Made by a program: the position numbers and the translations under genes. A stretch of DNA of 64,000 nucleotides from Rhodanobacter sp. PCA2 (GTDB lineage: Bacteria; Pseudomonadota; Gammaproteobacteria; Xanthomonadales; Rhodanobacteraceae). Below the pieces are notes generated by a model that was not told the DNA's origin, did not search any database, and saw nothing but the letters and a program-made list of their open reading frames with translations. The stretch lies in the NCBI RefSeq assembly GCF_013620825.1, contig NZ_NJIC01000009.1:292264-356263 (forward strand). Reading direction: 5' to 3'. Positions 9,084-18,227 of this stretch are shown one piece after another. Each line of letters opens with the position of its first letter. Position 1 is the stretch's first letter.

Positions 9084-10450
9084 ACGGGATGTCGCCAGCG
9101 GTATTTGCCGCCGACTGGACGCCTGCCTCGTGGCAGGGCCGCACGGCGCTGCAGCAGCCGCAGTACGAGGACGCCGCCGAGCTGGCGCAGGCCACCACGC
9201 AACTGGCGGGGCTGCCCCCGCTGGTGACCTCGTGGGAGGTGCTGGCGCTGAAGCAGGCGTTGGCCGAGGCGCAGGAAGGCCGGCGTTTCCTGCTGCAGGG
9301 CGGCGACTGCGCCGAGAGCTTCGCCGACTGCAGCAGCCCCATCATCTCCAACCGGCTCAAGGTGCTGCTGCAGATGAGCCTGGTGCTGGTGCACGGCCTG
9401 AAGCAGCCGGTGCTGCGGGTGGGGCGGTTCGCGGGGCAGTACGCCAAGCCGCGCTCGGCCGACACCGAGACGCGCGACGGCGTGACCCTGCCCAGCTTCC
9501 GCGGCGACGTGGTCAACAGCCCCGGCTTCACCGCCGCCGCGCGCCGCCCCGATCCGCAGCGGCTGATCCGCGCCCACGCCCATTCCGCGCTGACCATGAA
9601 CTTCGTGCGCGCGCTGATCGACGGCGGCTTCGCCGACCTGCACCACCCCGAGTACTGGGATCTGGCCTGGGTCGAGCACTCGCCGCTGGCCGCCGAGTAC
9701 CGCCGCATGGTGGCCGGCATCGGCGATTCGCTGCGTTTCATGGAAACCCTGGCCGGGCCGATCGCCGGCTTCTCCAAGGTGGACTTCTTCACCTCGCACG
9801 AGGCGCTGCTGCTGCACTACGAGCAGGCGCTGACCCGCCAGGTGCCGCGCCACCCGGGCTGGTTCAACCTCTCCACCCACTTCCCGTGGATCGGCATGCG
9901 CACCGCGGCGCTGGACGGCGCGCACGTGGAGTACTTCCGCGGCATCCGCAACCCGGTCGCGGTGAAGGTCGGCCCCACGGTCACCGCGGAACAGTTGCTG
10001 CCGCTGATCGACGCGCTGAACCCGCACGACGAGCCGGGCCGGCTCAGCCTGATCCACCGCATGGGCAACGCGAAGATCGCCGACGCGCTGCCGCCGCTGC
10101 TGGAGGCGGTGAAGCGCGAGGGGCGGCGCGTGCTGTGGGTGGCCGATCCCATGCACGGCAACACCGAGAGCACGTCCAACGGCTACAAGACGCGTCGCTT
10201 CGACAACATCCGCGGCGAACTGGACCAGGCGCTGGACATCCACGCTGCCGCCGGCACGCGGCTGGGCGGCGTGCACCTGGAACTCACCGGCGAGGACGTC
10301 ACCGAATGCACCGGCGGCGCGCGCGGGCTGGGCGAGGCCGACCTGGAGCGCGCCTACAAGTCCATGGTCGATCCGCGCCTGAACTACGAGCAGTCGCTGG
10401 AACTGGCGATGCTGATCGTGCGCAAGTCGGCGGGCGTGCACGCGGACTGA
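9080..10450 (+). CDS. Class II 3-deoxy-7-phosphoheptulonate synthase
   Basis: This enzyme condenses phosphoenolpyruvate and erythrose 4-phosphate in the first shikimate step. The 456-residue product is of the plant-like class II type. It shows FLLQGGDCAESF near residues 72-83, the GRFAGQYAKPRS motif, HPGWFNLSTHFPWIGMRTA, and the metal-binding/active-site blocks WVADPMHGNTE and GGVHLELTGEDVTEC. The start overlaps the dsbB stop by 4 bp. No chorismate mutase or ACT domain is fused. AroA-II or AroF names are used in different genomes, so no symbol is given. Confidence 0.94.
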   Translation: MNGMSPAVFAADWTPASWQGRTALQQPQYEDAAELAQATTQLAGLPPLVTSWEVLALKQALAEAQEGRRFLLQGGDCAESFADCSSPIISNRLKVLLQMSLVLVHGLKQPVLRVGRFAGQYAKPRSADTETRDGVTLPSFRGDVVNSPGFTAAARRPDPQRLIRAHAHSALTMNFVRALIDGGFADLHHPEYWDLAWVEHSPLAAEYRRMVAGIGDSLRFMETLAGPIAGFSKVDFFTSHEALLLHYEQALTRQVPRHPGWFNLSTHFPWIGMRTAALDGAHVEYFRGIRNPVAVKVGPTVTAEQLLPLIDALNPHDEPGRLSLIHRMGNAKIADALPPLLEAVKREGRRVLWVADPMHGNTESTSNGYKTRRFDNIRGELDQALDIHAAAGTRLGGVHLELTGEDVTECTGGARGLGEADLERAYKSMVDPRLNYEQSLELAMLIVRKSAGVHAD

Positions 10451-10556
10451 TCCCGCGGGCCGCCGGTGCGGGGCGGCGGGGAACCTGTCGGGCGCGGACG
10501 CGGTCATTCTGCGGGATGGCCCGCGTCGCGGGCCCGGGGCAGAGGGGACATCGACC

Positions 10557-11228
10557 ATGCGCTCATTCAAGGCATTCCTGCAGCGCAACCGCGGCTTCAT
10601 CGTGTTCCTGCTGTGCATGTTCATGTTCCGCAGCGCCGTGGCGGACTGGAACGTGGTGCCCAGCGGCTCCATGCTGCCCACCATCCGCATCGGCGACCGC
10701 ATCTTCGTGAACCGCGCCGCCTACGACCTGCGCGTGCCGTTCACGCATCTCTCGCTGTACCACGTCGCCGACCCGCAGCGCGGCGACATCGTGATCGCCG
10801 ATTCCAGCGCCGCCGGCGAGCGGCTGGTGAAGCGGGTGATCGGCGTGCCGGGCGATGTGGTGGCGCTGCGGCAGAACGTGCTGTGGGTGAACGGGCAGCG
10901 CGCGAGCTACCAGCCGGCCATGGTTGCCGGCGTGGCCGCGGACCGCGACAACCCGGCCAGCTACGCCAGCGAGGACCTGGGCCGCCTGCATCACCTGGTG
11001 CGCCTGTCGCGCTGGCCGGGACCGGTCAGCAGCTTCGGCCCGGTCGCGGTGCCGGCCGGGCGCTACCTGCTGATGGGCGACAACCGCGACGACAGCATGG
11101 ATTCGCGCTACTTCGGCTTCGTGCCGCGCGACGAGATCGTGGGGCGCACGCGCTACGTGGCGATCTCGCTGGACCCCGCCCGCCACTACCTCCCGCGCAG
11201 CGGCCGCTTCGGCGCGTCGCTGGATTGA
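10557..11228 (+). CDS. Signal peptidase I (LepB paralogue)
   Basis: Signal peptidase I removes signal peptides from exported proteins on the periplasmic face. The 223-residue product has one N-terminal membrane segment (residues 13-29), catalytic Ser38 in PSGSMLPT, catalytic Lys92 in RLVKRVIG, and the box E motif GDNRDDSMDSRYFG. It is shorter than the two-TM LepB of E. coli (324 aa) and is not next to lepA or rnc, so it is probably a second, specialised enzyme. No target gene is adjacent. Confidence 0.9.
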   Translation: MRSFKAFLQRNRGFIVFLLCMFMFRSAVADWNVVPSGSMLPTIRIGDRIFVNRAAYDLRVPFTHLSLYHVADPQRGDIVIADSSAAGERLVKRVIGVPGDVVALRQNVLWVNGQRASYQPAMVAGVAADRDNPASYASEDLGRLHHLVRLSRWPGPVSSFGPVAVPAGRYLLMGDNRDDSMDSRYFGFVPRDEIVGRTRYVAISLDPARHYLPRSGRFGASLD

Positions 11229-11338
11229 CGCCCGCGCGCCGGCAGCCGGTGACCATCGTCATCGCGGATACCTGATGCGCGCGGCTTGTGCACCGGCCGG
11301 CCATCCCGGAGGATGACCACGCCACCGGGAGTAGCGCC

Positions 11339-12151
11339 ATGTCCACGAACGCCGCCGCGCCGTTGCCGTTGATCGACCGCTGGACCCTGGTCGGGCTGAG
11401 CCTGCTGCTGTTGCCGTTGCTGACCATGGCGCACGAGCTGGGCGGCCATGCGCTCAGCTGCGTCGCGCTGGGCCAGCGACCCAGCGAGCTGGGCGCGTAC
11501 TACATCGAATGTCCCGGTGCGGTCGGCTGGCCCGGGCGGCTGGTGGCGATGGCCGGCACCGGCATGGACGTGCTGCTCGCGGTGCTGGCCTTTCTCGCCT
11601 GGCGCCGCAGCACGCGGCCGTTGCCGCGGCTCGCGCTGTGGATCGTGTTCGTGGTGAAGGGCATGGTGGCGGCCGGCTACTGGCTGTTCTCCGGCGTCAG
11701 CGGTTTCGGCGACTGGGGCCCTGGCGAGGGCGGCGGGATAGGGCCGCTGCCGGCGCCGTGGCTGTGGCGCATCGTGCTGACGGCAGTGGGGCTGGTCGCC
11801 TACATCGGCGTGGTGAAGCTGGCGATCCGCAGCCTGGGCGCGATGCTGGGCGGCGGCGAGCAGGCGGCGCGCACGCGCCGGCAGGTGGCGCTGACCGTGT
11901 ACATCGTGGGCGGCGTCAGCGCGCTGCTGGTGGGGCTGCTGAATCCGCACGGCATCGTGATCACGCTGTTGTCCGCGGTGGCCGCCTCGTTCGGCGGCAC
12001 GGCGGGCCTGTTCAACGTGGCCTATGGGCCGGTGCGGCCGGAAGCGCCCGCCGCGTTCCGCATAGCCCGGCATCCCGCGCTGCTGGTCGCCGGCCTGGCG
12101 ACGACGCTGGCGTTCGCCCTGGTGCTGGGGCCCACGCTGTACCTGCATTGA
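11339..12151 (+). CDS. M50-like integral membrane protein
   Basis: This 270-residue protein has about six hydrophobic segments. Its first segment carries AHELGGHAL (His32, Glu33, His37), which resembles the zinc motif of site-2-type M50 proteases but with one extra glycine, so the spacing is HExxxH. Whether it binds zinc is unknown. The start at 11339 is preferred because GGGAG lies 7 bases upstream; an ATG at 11288 is in frame but lacks such a site. It is convergent with the amidase gene. Function is not assigned. Confidence 0.75.
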   Translation: MSTNAAAPLPLIDRWTLVGLSLLLLPLLTMAHELGGHALSCVALGQRPSELGAYYIECPGAVGWPGRLVAMAGTGMDVLLAVLAFLAWRRSTRPLPRLALWIVFVVKGMVAAGYWLFSGVSGFGDWGPGEGGGIGPLPAPWLWRIVLTAVGLVAYIGVVKLAIRSLGAMLGGGEQAARTRRQVALTVYIVGGVSALLVGLLNPHGIVITLLSAVAASFGGTAGLFNVAYGPVRPEAPAAFRIARHPALLVAGLATTLAFALVLGPTLYLH

Positions 12152-12170
12152 GCCCCGGCGGCGTGCGTGC

Positions 12171-13772
12171 TCAGCGTCCCGGCGCCACCGGCTTGCCGCC
12201 CACGGTGTCGAGGAATTTCGGCGGCTGCCATGCGTGCGTGTGCTGCTCGAAGCCGTAGGCGATGCCGATGAGCGCGGGTTCGCTCCACTTCGCGCCGAAC
12301 AGCACGATGCCTACCGGCAGCCCGTGCGCCCAGCCCGCGGGCACGGTGATCGAGGGATAGCCCGCCACCGCGGCCGGCTGCGACACGCCGCCGATGGTCG
12401 GGTCGCCGCTGACGATGTGGTCGCCCAGCACCGGATCGGTCACGAAGGCCGGGCCCCACGACGGCGCGAGCAGTGCGTCGAGGTGCTGTGCCTTGAGCGC
12501 CGCATCGATGCCCTCGGGGCCGGACAGTCGTTTCGCCTTGGCCAGCGCCTCGCGGTAGGCCGCGTCGCTGAGCGGGCCCTTGGCCTGGGCCTGCTCGAAC
12601 AGCTCCTGCCCGAACCACGGCATCTCCTCCGCGGCGTGCGCCTTGTCGAAGGCGATCAGGTCGGCCAGCGTGTGCACGGCCAGGCCGGTGCGCGTGGCGA
12701 GGTAGGCGTCGATGTCGTGCTTGAAGTCGTACAGCATCACGGTCATCTCGGCGTCGCCGAGTTCGCGCAGGTGCGGCAGCTTCACCGGATCGACGACGAT
12801 CGCGCCCTGCGCCTTCATCGTGGCGATCGCCGCGTCCAGCACGCGGTCGGCATTCGGCTCGTTGCCGGCCAGTTCGCGCACCACGCCGATGCGCTTGCCT
12901 TTCAGGCCGTCGGGGTCGAGGAATTTCGTGTAGTCGGTGGCGTGCCGGTCGGCCTCGGCGGTGGCCGGGTCGCGCGGGTCGCTGCCGGCGATCGCGCCCA
13001 GCAGTGCGGCGGCATCGGCCACGCTGCGCGCGATCGGGCCGGCGGTGTCCTGGTTGTGGCTGATCGGCACGATGCCGGCGCGGCTGACCAGGCCCAGCGT
13101 GGGCTTGATGCCCACCAGCCCGTTCATGGCGGCGGGGCAGATGATCGAGCCGTCGGTCTCGGTGCCGACCGCCGCCGTGGCAAGCCCGGCGGCCACCGCG
13201 GCGGCCGAGCCCGCGCTGGAACCGCAGGGATTGCGGTCCAGCGCGTAGGGGTTCCTGGTCTGGCCGCCCACCGCGCTCCAGCCGCTGGAGGCGTGGCTGG
13301 AGCGGAAGTTCGCCCACTCGCTGAGGTTGGCCTTGCCGAGGATCACGGCGCCGGCGGCGCGCAGCTTCGCCGCCACCGTGGCGTCATGCGGTGCCGGCGC
13401 GGCCTGCAGCGCCAGCGAGCCGGCGGTGGTCGACTCGCGGTCGCCGGTGTCGATGTTGTCCTTCAACAGCACGGGGATGCCGTAGAGCGGGCCGTGCGCC
13501 TTGCTGCGTTTTGCGTCGAGCGCGGCGGCGATCTTCAATGCGTCGGGGTTGGTTTCCAGCACCGCGTGCAGCGCGGGGCCGTTCTGGTCGATCCGGTGGA
13601 TGCGGTCGAGGAATTGCTGCGTCAGCGCGTGGCTGTCCAGTGCGCCGTCGTCCATGCGCTGCTGCAACCGGGCGATGGAGGCCCAGGCATCGTCGTGCTC
13701 CTGCGCGCACAGCGGCATGCCGGCGAGCAGGGTGGTGGCGAGCAGGGTACGGGCGAACAGTCGGCGTGGCAT
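12171..13772 (-). CDS. Secreted amidase-signature enzyme
   Basis: Amidase-signature enzymes hydrolyse amides with a Ser-Ser-Lys triad. The 533-residue product has a Sec-type signal peptide (residues 1-23, ending LCAQ). It has Lys104 in LLKDNID, the cis-Ser in [14 protein letters not shown] (about 183-196) and the nucleophilic Ser209 in [12 protein letters not shown]. The GTETDGSI form is typical of the Xanthomonas-type exported amidases. The substrate is unknown. It is divergent from the cytochrome gene, with 92 bp between starts. Confidence 0.9.
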   Translation of the reverse strand: MPRRLFARTLLATTLLAGMPLCAQEHDDAWASIARLQQRMDDGALDSHALTQQFLDRIHRIDQNGPALHAVLETNPDALKIAAALDAKRSKAHGPLYGIPVLLKDNIDTGDRESTTAGSLALQAAPAPHDATVAAKLRAAGAVILGKANLSEWANFRSSHASSGWSAVGGQTRNPYALDRNPCGSSAGSAAAVAAGLATAAVGTETDGSIICPAAMNGLVGIKPTLGLVSRAGIVPISHNQDTAGPIARSVADAAALLGAIAGSDPRDPATAEADRHATDYTKFLDPDGLKGKRIGVVRELAGNEPNADRVLDAAIATMKAQGAIVVDPVKLPHLRELGDAEMTVMLYDFKHDIDAYLATRTGLAVHTLADLIAFDKAHAAEEMPWFGQELFEQAQAKGPLSDAAYREALAKAKRLSGPEGIDAALKAQHLDALLAPSWGPAFVTDPVLGDHIVSGDPTIGGVSQPAAVAGYPSITVPAGWAHGLPVGIVLFGAKWSEPALIGIAYGFEQHTHAWQPPKFLDTVGGKPVAPGR

Positions 13773-13864
13773 GGCATCCCCCGGGGCGCGAGGCGAGGTG
13801 GCGCGCCAGCCAAAGCATAATCCGCGGCGCCGCGACAGGTGCCGGATTTGCCTATACTCGACCG

Positions 13865-14641
13865 ATGAACCTGCACCTGCGTTGCCTGACACCTGCCGTC
13901 GCCATGCGCGCCTTGCGCTGCGTGTCCCTGCTCGGGTTCGCGCTGCTGCTGGCGCCGGCGTTCGCGGCCGCGCCCGCGGGATCCCCGGTGTCGCCGCCGG
14001 TGCCGGACACCTTGCAGCAACGCATCGCCGCCTGCACCGGCTGCCATGGCGTGCATGGCGAGGGTTCGCCCGACAGCGGCTTCTTTCCCCGCCTGGCCGG
14101 CAAGCCGGCCGTGTACATCGAGCGGCAATTGCAGGATTTCCAGAACGGCCTGCGCAAGTACGCGCCCATGGAATACACGGTGCGCGGGCTGGACCCGGCC
14201 TATCTGCGCGAGATCGCCGGGTACTTCGCCGCGCAGCAGGTGCCGTATGCACGCTCCGCATTGCCGGCGTTGCCCGCCGCCACGCTGCAGCGCGGCGAGC
14301 AGCTGGTGAGCGCGGGCGATCCGGCGCGCCGCATTCCGGCCTGCCAGCAATGCCACGGCAACCAGCTCACCGGCGTCGAACCCGACATCCCCGGCCTGGT
14401 CGGCCTGCCTTACGACTACATCAGCGCCCAGCTCGGCGCCTGGCGCACGCACACCCGCGCCACCGTGGCGCCGGATTGCATGGCCGAAGTGGCCGGACGC
14501 CTCAGCGAGTCCGACATCACCGCGGTGGCGGCATGGCTGGCCAGCCGCGAACTGCCGGCCGACATGCACGCGCAGCCGGCCGGCAGCGTGCAGCCGCCGC
14601 TGCGCTGCGGCGTGCTGGCGGACGGGAAGGCGGGGACGTGA
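13865..14641 (+). CDS. Diheme c-type cytochrome (c4 family)
   Basis: Cytochrome c4 proteins carry electrons in the periplasm, often to terminal oxidases. The 258-residue product has an N-terminal signal and two heme-binding CxxCH motifs (CTGCH at 57-61 and CQQCH at 160-164) in two similar domains, each followed by distal Met-containing segments. The ATG at 13865 is only 6 bases after a TATACT (13853-13858), suggesting a leaderless mRNA. An alternative start at residue 14 (13904) would give a more classical signal peptide. Confidence 0.88.
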   Translation: MNLHLRCLTPAVAMRALRCVSLLGFALLLAPAFAAAPAGSPVSPPVPDTLQQRIAACTGCHGVHGEGSPDSGFFPRLAGKPAVYIERQLQDFQNGLRKYAPMEYTVRGLDPAYLREIAGYFAAQQVPYARSALPALPAATLQRGEQLVSAGDPARRIPACQQCHGNQLTGVEPDIPGLVGLPYDYISAQLGAWRTHTRATVAPDCMAEVAGRLSESDITAVAAWLASRELPADMHAQPAGSVQPPLRCGVLADGKAGT

Positions 14642-14719
14642 GTTTGTCGTGTCGCGCGTGTTTCGACGCGGCACCTGGGCATCGATGTTCGGGTCGCACG
14701 GGGCGCGCCGGGGATGGCC

Positions 14720-14822
14720 TGGTTTTGCTCGTCGTCCCCAAGGCACTGGACGACCAGCTTCGCTGTTGTGAAGCGCCTCCTGCGTTCGCAGGAATGACGG
14801 GCGAGTAGTCGATCAATCAGAC
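14720..14822. repeat. Dispersed intergenic repeat, copy at mug 3' end
   Basis: This segment is the reverse-complement relative of sequences at 23707-23975 and 63563-63790. Shared blocks include the gcaaaac/gttttgc ends, the block from CCAGCTTCGC through tgttgtgaagc, the GCAGGAATGACG block and gatcaatc. The stop codon of the Mug gene (14813-14815) lies inside the repeat. It fills the 171-bp gap after the cytochrome gene. Confidence 0.7.
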
Positions 14823-15337
14823 CTTCCCCGGCGCGTGCGCGTCAGCGCTGCCAGTTCGCGCCATCTACCGATATCCCAATGCCCCCGTGCCTGCCCCGAT
14901 GGCGACGGCAGCACGAATACTTCCGTGTTGCCGATGCCTTCGCTCTGCAGCCCGTAGTCGACGGCGCGGCCCAGCGCGGCGTGTGCCGCGTTCTTGCTGG
15001 TGAAGGCGATCATCCGGGGCGCGTAGCGTCCGATCTTCGCGTGCAGCGCGGGGGCGTCGAAGGCGCCGGGCGGGAGTTCGTCGTCGTTGCCGCTGTGGCG
15101 CTTGGCGAGGTCGGTGAGGCCGATGCCGAATTGCGGCAGCAGCGGAAACTCCGCGGGCGCGAGCAGGCGCGGGGTGAAGCCGGCCTCGTGCAGCGCGCGC
15201 CAGAACAGGTTGCCGGGGTGGGCGTAGTAGGCGCGTTCGGCGGCGGAGCGCTTGCCGGCCGCGGTGCCGCAGAACACCAGGGCGAGGCCGGGCTGCAGCA
15301 CGTCGGGCAGCACATGGGGCTCAGCCTTGCGCGTCAT
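14813..15337 (-). CDS. mug: G/U mismatch-specific DNA glycosylase
   Basis: Mug removes uracil or ethenocytosine opposite guanine in base-excision repair. The 174-residue product starts MTRKAEPHVLPDVLQPGLAL and has the family active-site strand LVFCGTAAGKRS, then the AYYAHPGNLFW block and the C-terminal VLPSPSGQARGHWD, matching Mug/TDG family 2 proteins. The asparagine usual in GINPG is replaced here (GTAAG), as in several Mug homologues. It overlaps the upstream PP-loop gene by 17 bp and is the last gene of a four-gene unit. Confidence 0.85.
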   Translation of the reverse strand: MTRKAEPHVLPDVLQPGLALVFCGTAAGKRSAAERAYYAHPGNLFWRALHEAGFTPRLLAPAEFPLLPQFGIGLTDLAKRHSGNDDELPPGAFDAPALHAKIGRYAPRMIAFTSKNAAHAALGRAVDYGLQSEGIGNTEVFVLPSPSGQARGHWDIGRWRELAALTRTRRGRSD

Positions 15338-16019
15338 CGTCGAGCAGGAAGTCGGTGAACTGGAAGCGGTCGTCGCGCAGCACGGATTCGCCGCGCCTGA
15401 GCTTGAGCGTTCGGCTGAACAGCGGGCCGCCGTAGCTGAGGGTGTGGAACTCGCCGCGTTCGCCGCAGGGGTCGACGCCGGCGGGCAGCGCGTCGAGCAG
15501 GGCCGCGTCGTAGGCGCGGCCGCAACAGCGCGCGTCGAGCTGTTGCGTGTCCACGCAGCACAGCATGGCGCGATGGCCTTCGGCGACGAAGCGCCGCGAC
15601 AGCGCCGTGGTGTCCTCGCCCCATAGCGGAAATATCGCGCGCCAGTTGTCGCGGCCGAGCTGGCGCACGCGATAGTCGCGCACGTCTTCCAGGAACAGGT
15701 CGCCGAACGCGCAGTGGCGGATGCCGGGCCAGCGCATCCGCGCCTCGACCAGCGCCTGCGCGTGCGCGGCTTCGTAGGCCTCGTTGCTGCCGGGCCAGTC
15801 CAGCAGCACTTCGACCAGCGGCAGGCCCAGCGCATCCACCTGGGCCTGCAGCACGTCCTGCCGTACGCCATGCATGGCGATGCGCCGGTAGTTGCGGTTG
15901 ACCGTGGTGAGCAGGCCAACCACCTGCCAGCGCGGATCGGCGCGCAGGCGCTGCAGCGCCATCAGGCAGTCCTTGCCGCCGCTCCATGCGAGCAGGATGG
16001 GTGTGGCGGTGGCGTTCAT
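15321..16019 (-). CDS. PP-loop ATPase, diphthine-ammonia ligase-like
   Basis: This 232-residue protein belongs to the adenine nucleotide alpha-hydrolase (ATP_bind_4, DUF71) family, whose eukaryotic and archaeal members amidate diphthine. It has the PP-loop LLAWSGGKDCLMALQ at residues 9-23 and the C-terminal ERGEFHTLSYGGPLF motif. Bacteria lack diphthamide, so the bacterial role is unknown. The start codon overlaps the histidine kinase stop (ATGA), and its end overlaps Mug by 17 bp. Confidence 0.87.
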   Translation of the reverse strand: MNATATPILLAWSGGKDCLMALQRLRADPRWQVVGLLTTVNRNYRRIAMHGVRQDVLQAQVDALGLPLVEVLLDWPGSNEAYEAAHAQALVEARMRWPGIRHCAFGDLFLEDVRDYRVRQLGRDNWRAIFPLWGEDTTALSRRFVAEGHRAMLCCVDTQQLDARCCGRAYDAALLDALPAGVDPCGERGEFHTLSYGGPLFSRTLKLRRGESVLRDDRFQFTDFLLDDDAQG

Positions 16020-17416
16020 GGCGAGGGGGTTTCCACGGCGATGGCGGTGCGCCAATCCAGTGTGGCGTGCAGGCGCTGCTGCGCATCCAGCCGGAACTCC
16101 AGCGCCAGGCCCAGCGCCTGCGCCGCGGCGGTGGTGAGCGCGAGGCCCAGCCCGGCGTGGCCGGCGTGCGGCAACTGCTTGCGCCAGAAGCGCTGGCCGA
16201 AGCTGGCGAGGTCCGCGTCGGTGAGGCCGGGCGCGGCGTTGTCGATGGCGAGGCCGCGCGCATCGACGCGCAGGTGCACGGTGTCGCCCTCGGGCGCATA
16301 GGCGCAGGCGTTGCCCAGCAGATTGCCCACGATCACTTCCAGCAGCGCGGGGTCGGTGTGCAGCGCTTCCGGCGGCGTGCCTTTGCTCACCAGCGCGAGG
16401 CGGCGCGCCGTGGCCGTGGCCTGCTGGCGTTGCAGCTGGCGCTCCAGCCACGGCGCCAGCGCCAGCGTCTGCCACTGCGGCCGTTCCAGCCCGGATTGCA
16501 GGCGGGTGAGCAGCAGCAGGGCGGTGACGGTGGCTTCCAGCTCGGCGCCGATGCTGCCGATCTCGGCGAGCAGCTCGGGCGTGCTGCGGCCGCTGGGGTA
16601 GCGCGATTCCACCTCGGCCAGCGCGCGCAGTTCGGCGAGCCGGGTGCGTGTCTCGTGGGCGAGGCCGCTGGCGAACTGGCGCTCGCGTGCGAGGCCGTCG
16701 TCCATGCGGCCCAGCACGTCGTTGAAGCGCGTCACCAATGGGTCCAGTTCCTGCAGGCCGATGGGGGCCAGCCGCTGGCCGGGCGCGTTGGGGCCGATGT
16801 CACGCATGCGCTCCACCAGTGCGCCGATCGGGCGCAGGCCGCGCCGCACCACCAGCGGCACCGCGATCAGCGCGATCGCGACGGCGAGCACGGGGCCCAG
16901 CCCGAGCACCCAGTCGATCGCCAGCAGCAACTCGTCGAGCGAATGGCGGTCCTGCATGAACAGCAGCCGGCAGGTGGCGTGTGCGCCCGTGCCGGCGGCG
17001 CGGGCGTCGCCATCCTCGCCAGGAGGGTGCGGGAAACTCAGCCGCACCGATTCCAGGTGGTGGTCGTGGCGACCCAGCCGGGCGAAGCGCGGCTGCGGGC
17101 CGGCGTCTTCGGGCCAGCCCCTGGGGGAGGCGGGCGGCGGCGGGTCGCTGAACTGGGGCGTGGCGCCGTCGCAACGCAGCTCGTACCAGGTGTCGCCGCC
17201 CGCCAGCCCGGGGACGGCCCGGTCGGCGGGGCCGTCCTGTTCCAGCGCGGCCATGTTGCCCACGGCGCGGGCCTGGCTGAGCAGGTCGGCGCGGAATCGG
17301 GTGGCCAGCTCGTGGTCGATGCGCCAGTCCATCAGCCGCGCGCCGCCGCCCAGCACCAGCAGGCAGACCACGGCCAGCAGCAAGGTGACGCGGGCGGAGA
17401 GCGAGCTCGGCTTCAC
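16016..17416 (-). CDS. Sensor histidine kinase
   Basis: This is the membrane kinase partner of the adjacent OmpR-type regulator. The 466-residue product starts with GTG overlapping the regulator stop (GTGA). It has TM1 at about residues 8-27, a periplasmic domain of about 140 residues, TM2 near 175-195, then HAMP. The H-box is FASGLAHETRTRLAEL, unusual in having TRTRL in place of the common LRTPL. The ATP-binding domain shows GNLLGNACAYAPEG and GLGLAL. The signal is unknown. The stop overlaps the PP-loop ATPase start. Confidence 0.9.
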   Translation of the reverse strand: MKPSSLSARVTLLLAVVCLLVLGGGARLMDWRIDHELATRFRADLLSQARAVGNMAALEQDGPADRAVPGLAGGDTWYELRCDGATPQFSDPPPPASPRGWPEDAGPQPRFARLGRHDHHLESVRLSFPHPPGEDGDARAAGTGAHATCRLLFMQDRHSLDELLLAIDWVLGLGPVLAVAIALIAVPLVVRRGLRPIGALVERMRDIGPNAPGQRLAPIGLQELDPLVTRFNDVLGRMDDGLARERQFASGLAHETRTRLAELRALAEVESRYPSGRSTPELLAEIGSIGAELEATVTALLLLTRLQSGLERPQWQTLALAPWLERQLQRQQATATARRLALVSKGTPPEALHTDPALLEVIVGNLLGNACAYAPEGDTVHLRVDARGLAIDNAAPGLTDADLASFGQRFWRKQLPHAGHAGLGLALTTAAAQALGLALEFRLDAQQRLHATLDWRTAIAVETPSP

Positions 17417-18078
17417 GGGATCAGGTAACCCGCGCCGCGCCGCGTCTCGATCAGGCCGGTCACGCCGGCGGCATCCAGCTTGCGGCGCAGGCCGAATACC
17501 AGCACCTCGACGCTGCGGTCCGAGGCTTCGCTGTCGCTGCCCGCGGTGCGTTCGAGGATTTCCTGGCGGCTGAACGCGCGGCCGCGATGGCGCAGCAGCA
17601 GGCCCAGCACCGCGAACTCGCGCGGGGTCAGCGCCAGCGGCTGGCCTTCCACGCTCACGCTGTGCGAGCGCGGGTCCAGCGCCAGCGTGCCGTGGCTGAA
17701 CACCGCGGGCTGCGCCTGCTGCGGGCGGCGCGCCAGCGCATGCAGGCGGGCCACCAGTTCGTCGAACGCGAACGGCTTGACCAGGTAGTCGTCGGCGCCG
17801 GCGTTCAGCGCCTCGATGCGGTCGGGCACCTGGTCGCGGGCGGACAGCACCAGCACGCGCGGCCGCCGGCCGCCGGGGGGCAGGCTGCGCAGCACGCCGA
17901 TGCCGTCCAGCCGGGGCAGCATCAGGTCCAGCACCACCAGGTCGTAGTCGTAACCCGCGAGGAAACCGCAGGCTTCCACGCCGTCGCCGGCCGCGTCCAC
18001 GGTGAAGCCGGCGCCCTGCAAGCCGTGGCGCAGGGTCTGGCGCAAGCGTTCGGAATCCTCCACCAGCAGCAATTTCAT
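17413..18078 (-). CDS. OmpR-family response regulator
   Basis: This DNA-binding regulator is phosphorylated by the downstream kinase. The 221-residue product has a receiver domain with acidic pocket E7/D8, phosphoacceptor Asp51 (VVLDLMLPRLDG), the LSARD switch and the VKPF lysine. The winged-helix C-terminal domain ends RSVEVLVFGLRRKLDA and RRGAGYLI. It heads the four-gene unit (regulator, kinase, PP-loop ATPase, Mug) and is divergent from rng. The ATG at 18078 gives the canonical MKLLLVEDS start. Confidence 0.94.
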   Translation of the reverse strand: MKLLLVEDSERLRQTLRHGLQGAGFTVDAAGDGVEACGFLAGYDYDLVVLDLMLPRLDGIGVLRSLPPGGRRPRVLVLSARDQVPDRIEALNAGADDYLVKPFAFDELVARLHALARRPQQAQPAVFSHGTLALDPRSHSVSVEGQPLALTPREFAVLGLLLRHRGRAFSRQEILERTAGSDSEASDRSVEVLVFGLRRKLDAAGVTGLIETRRGAGYLIP

Positions 18079-18172
18079 GCCGTTTTCCTTGTCCAAGCCA
18101 CGGGCTGGCGCGTTCCATTGTGGCTGGGCTCGCTTAGCAAAGCATTCACCTTTTTGCACCATGCGCCGCGCA

Positions 18173-18202
18173 TCGACAGTGGCGGCGGGCAACGGCTATA
18201 AA
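18173..18202 (+). promoter_or_regulatory. Candidate rng promoter
   Basis: TCGACA (18173-18178) and TATAAA (18197-18202), separated by 18 bp, lie 26 bp before the rng start in the divergent spacer. The motif is good but unproven. No equally clear promoter was seen for the divergent response regulator. Confidence 0.45.
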
Positions 18203-18227
18203 GGTTGTCCATTCGGGGAGTTGCGCA

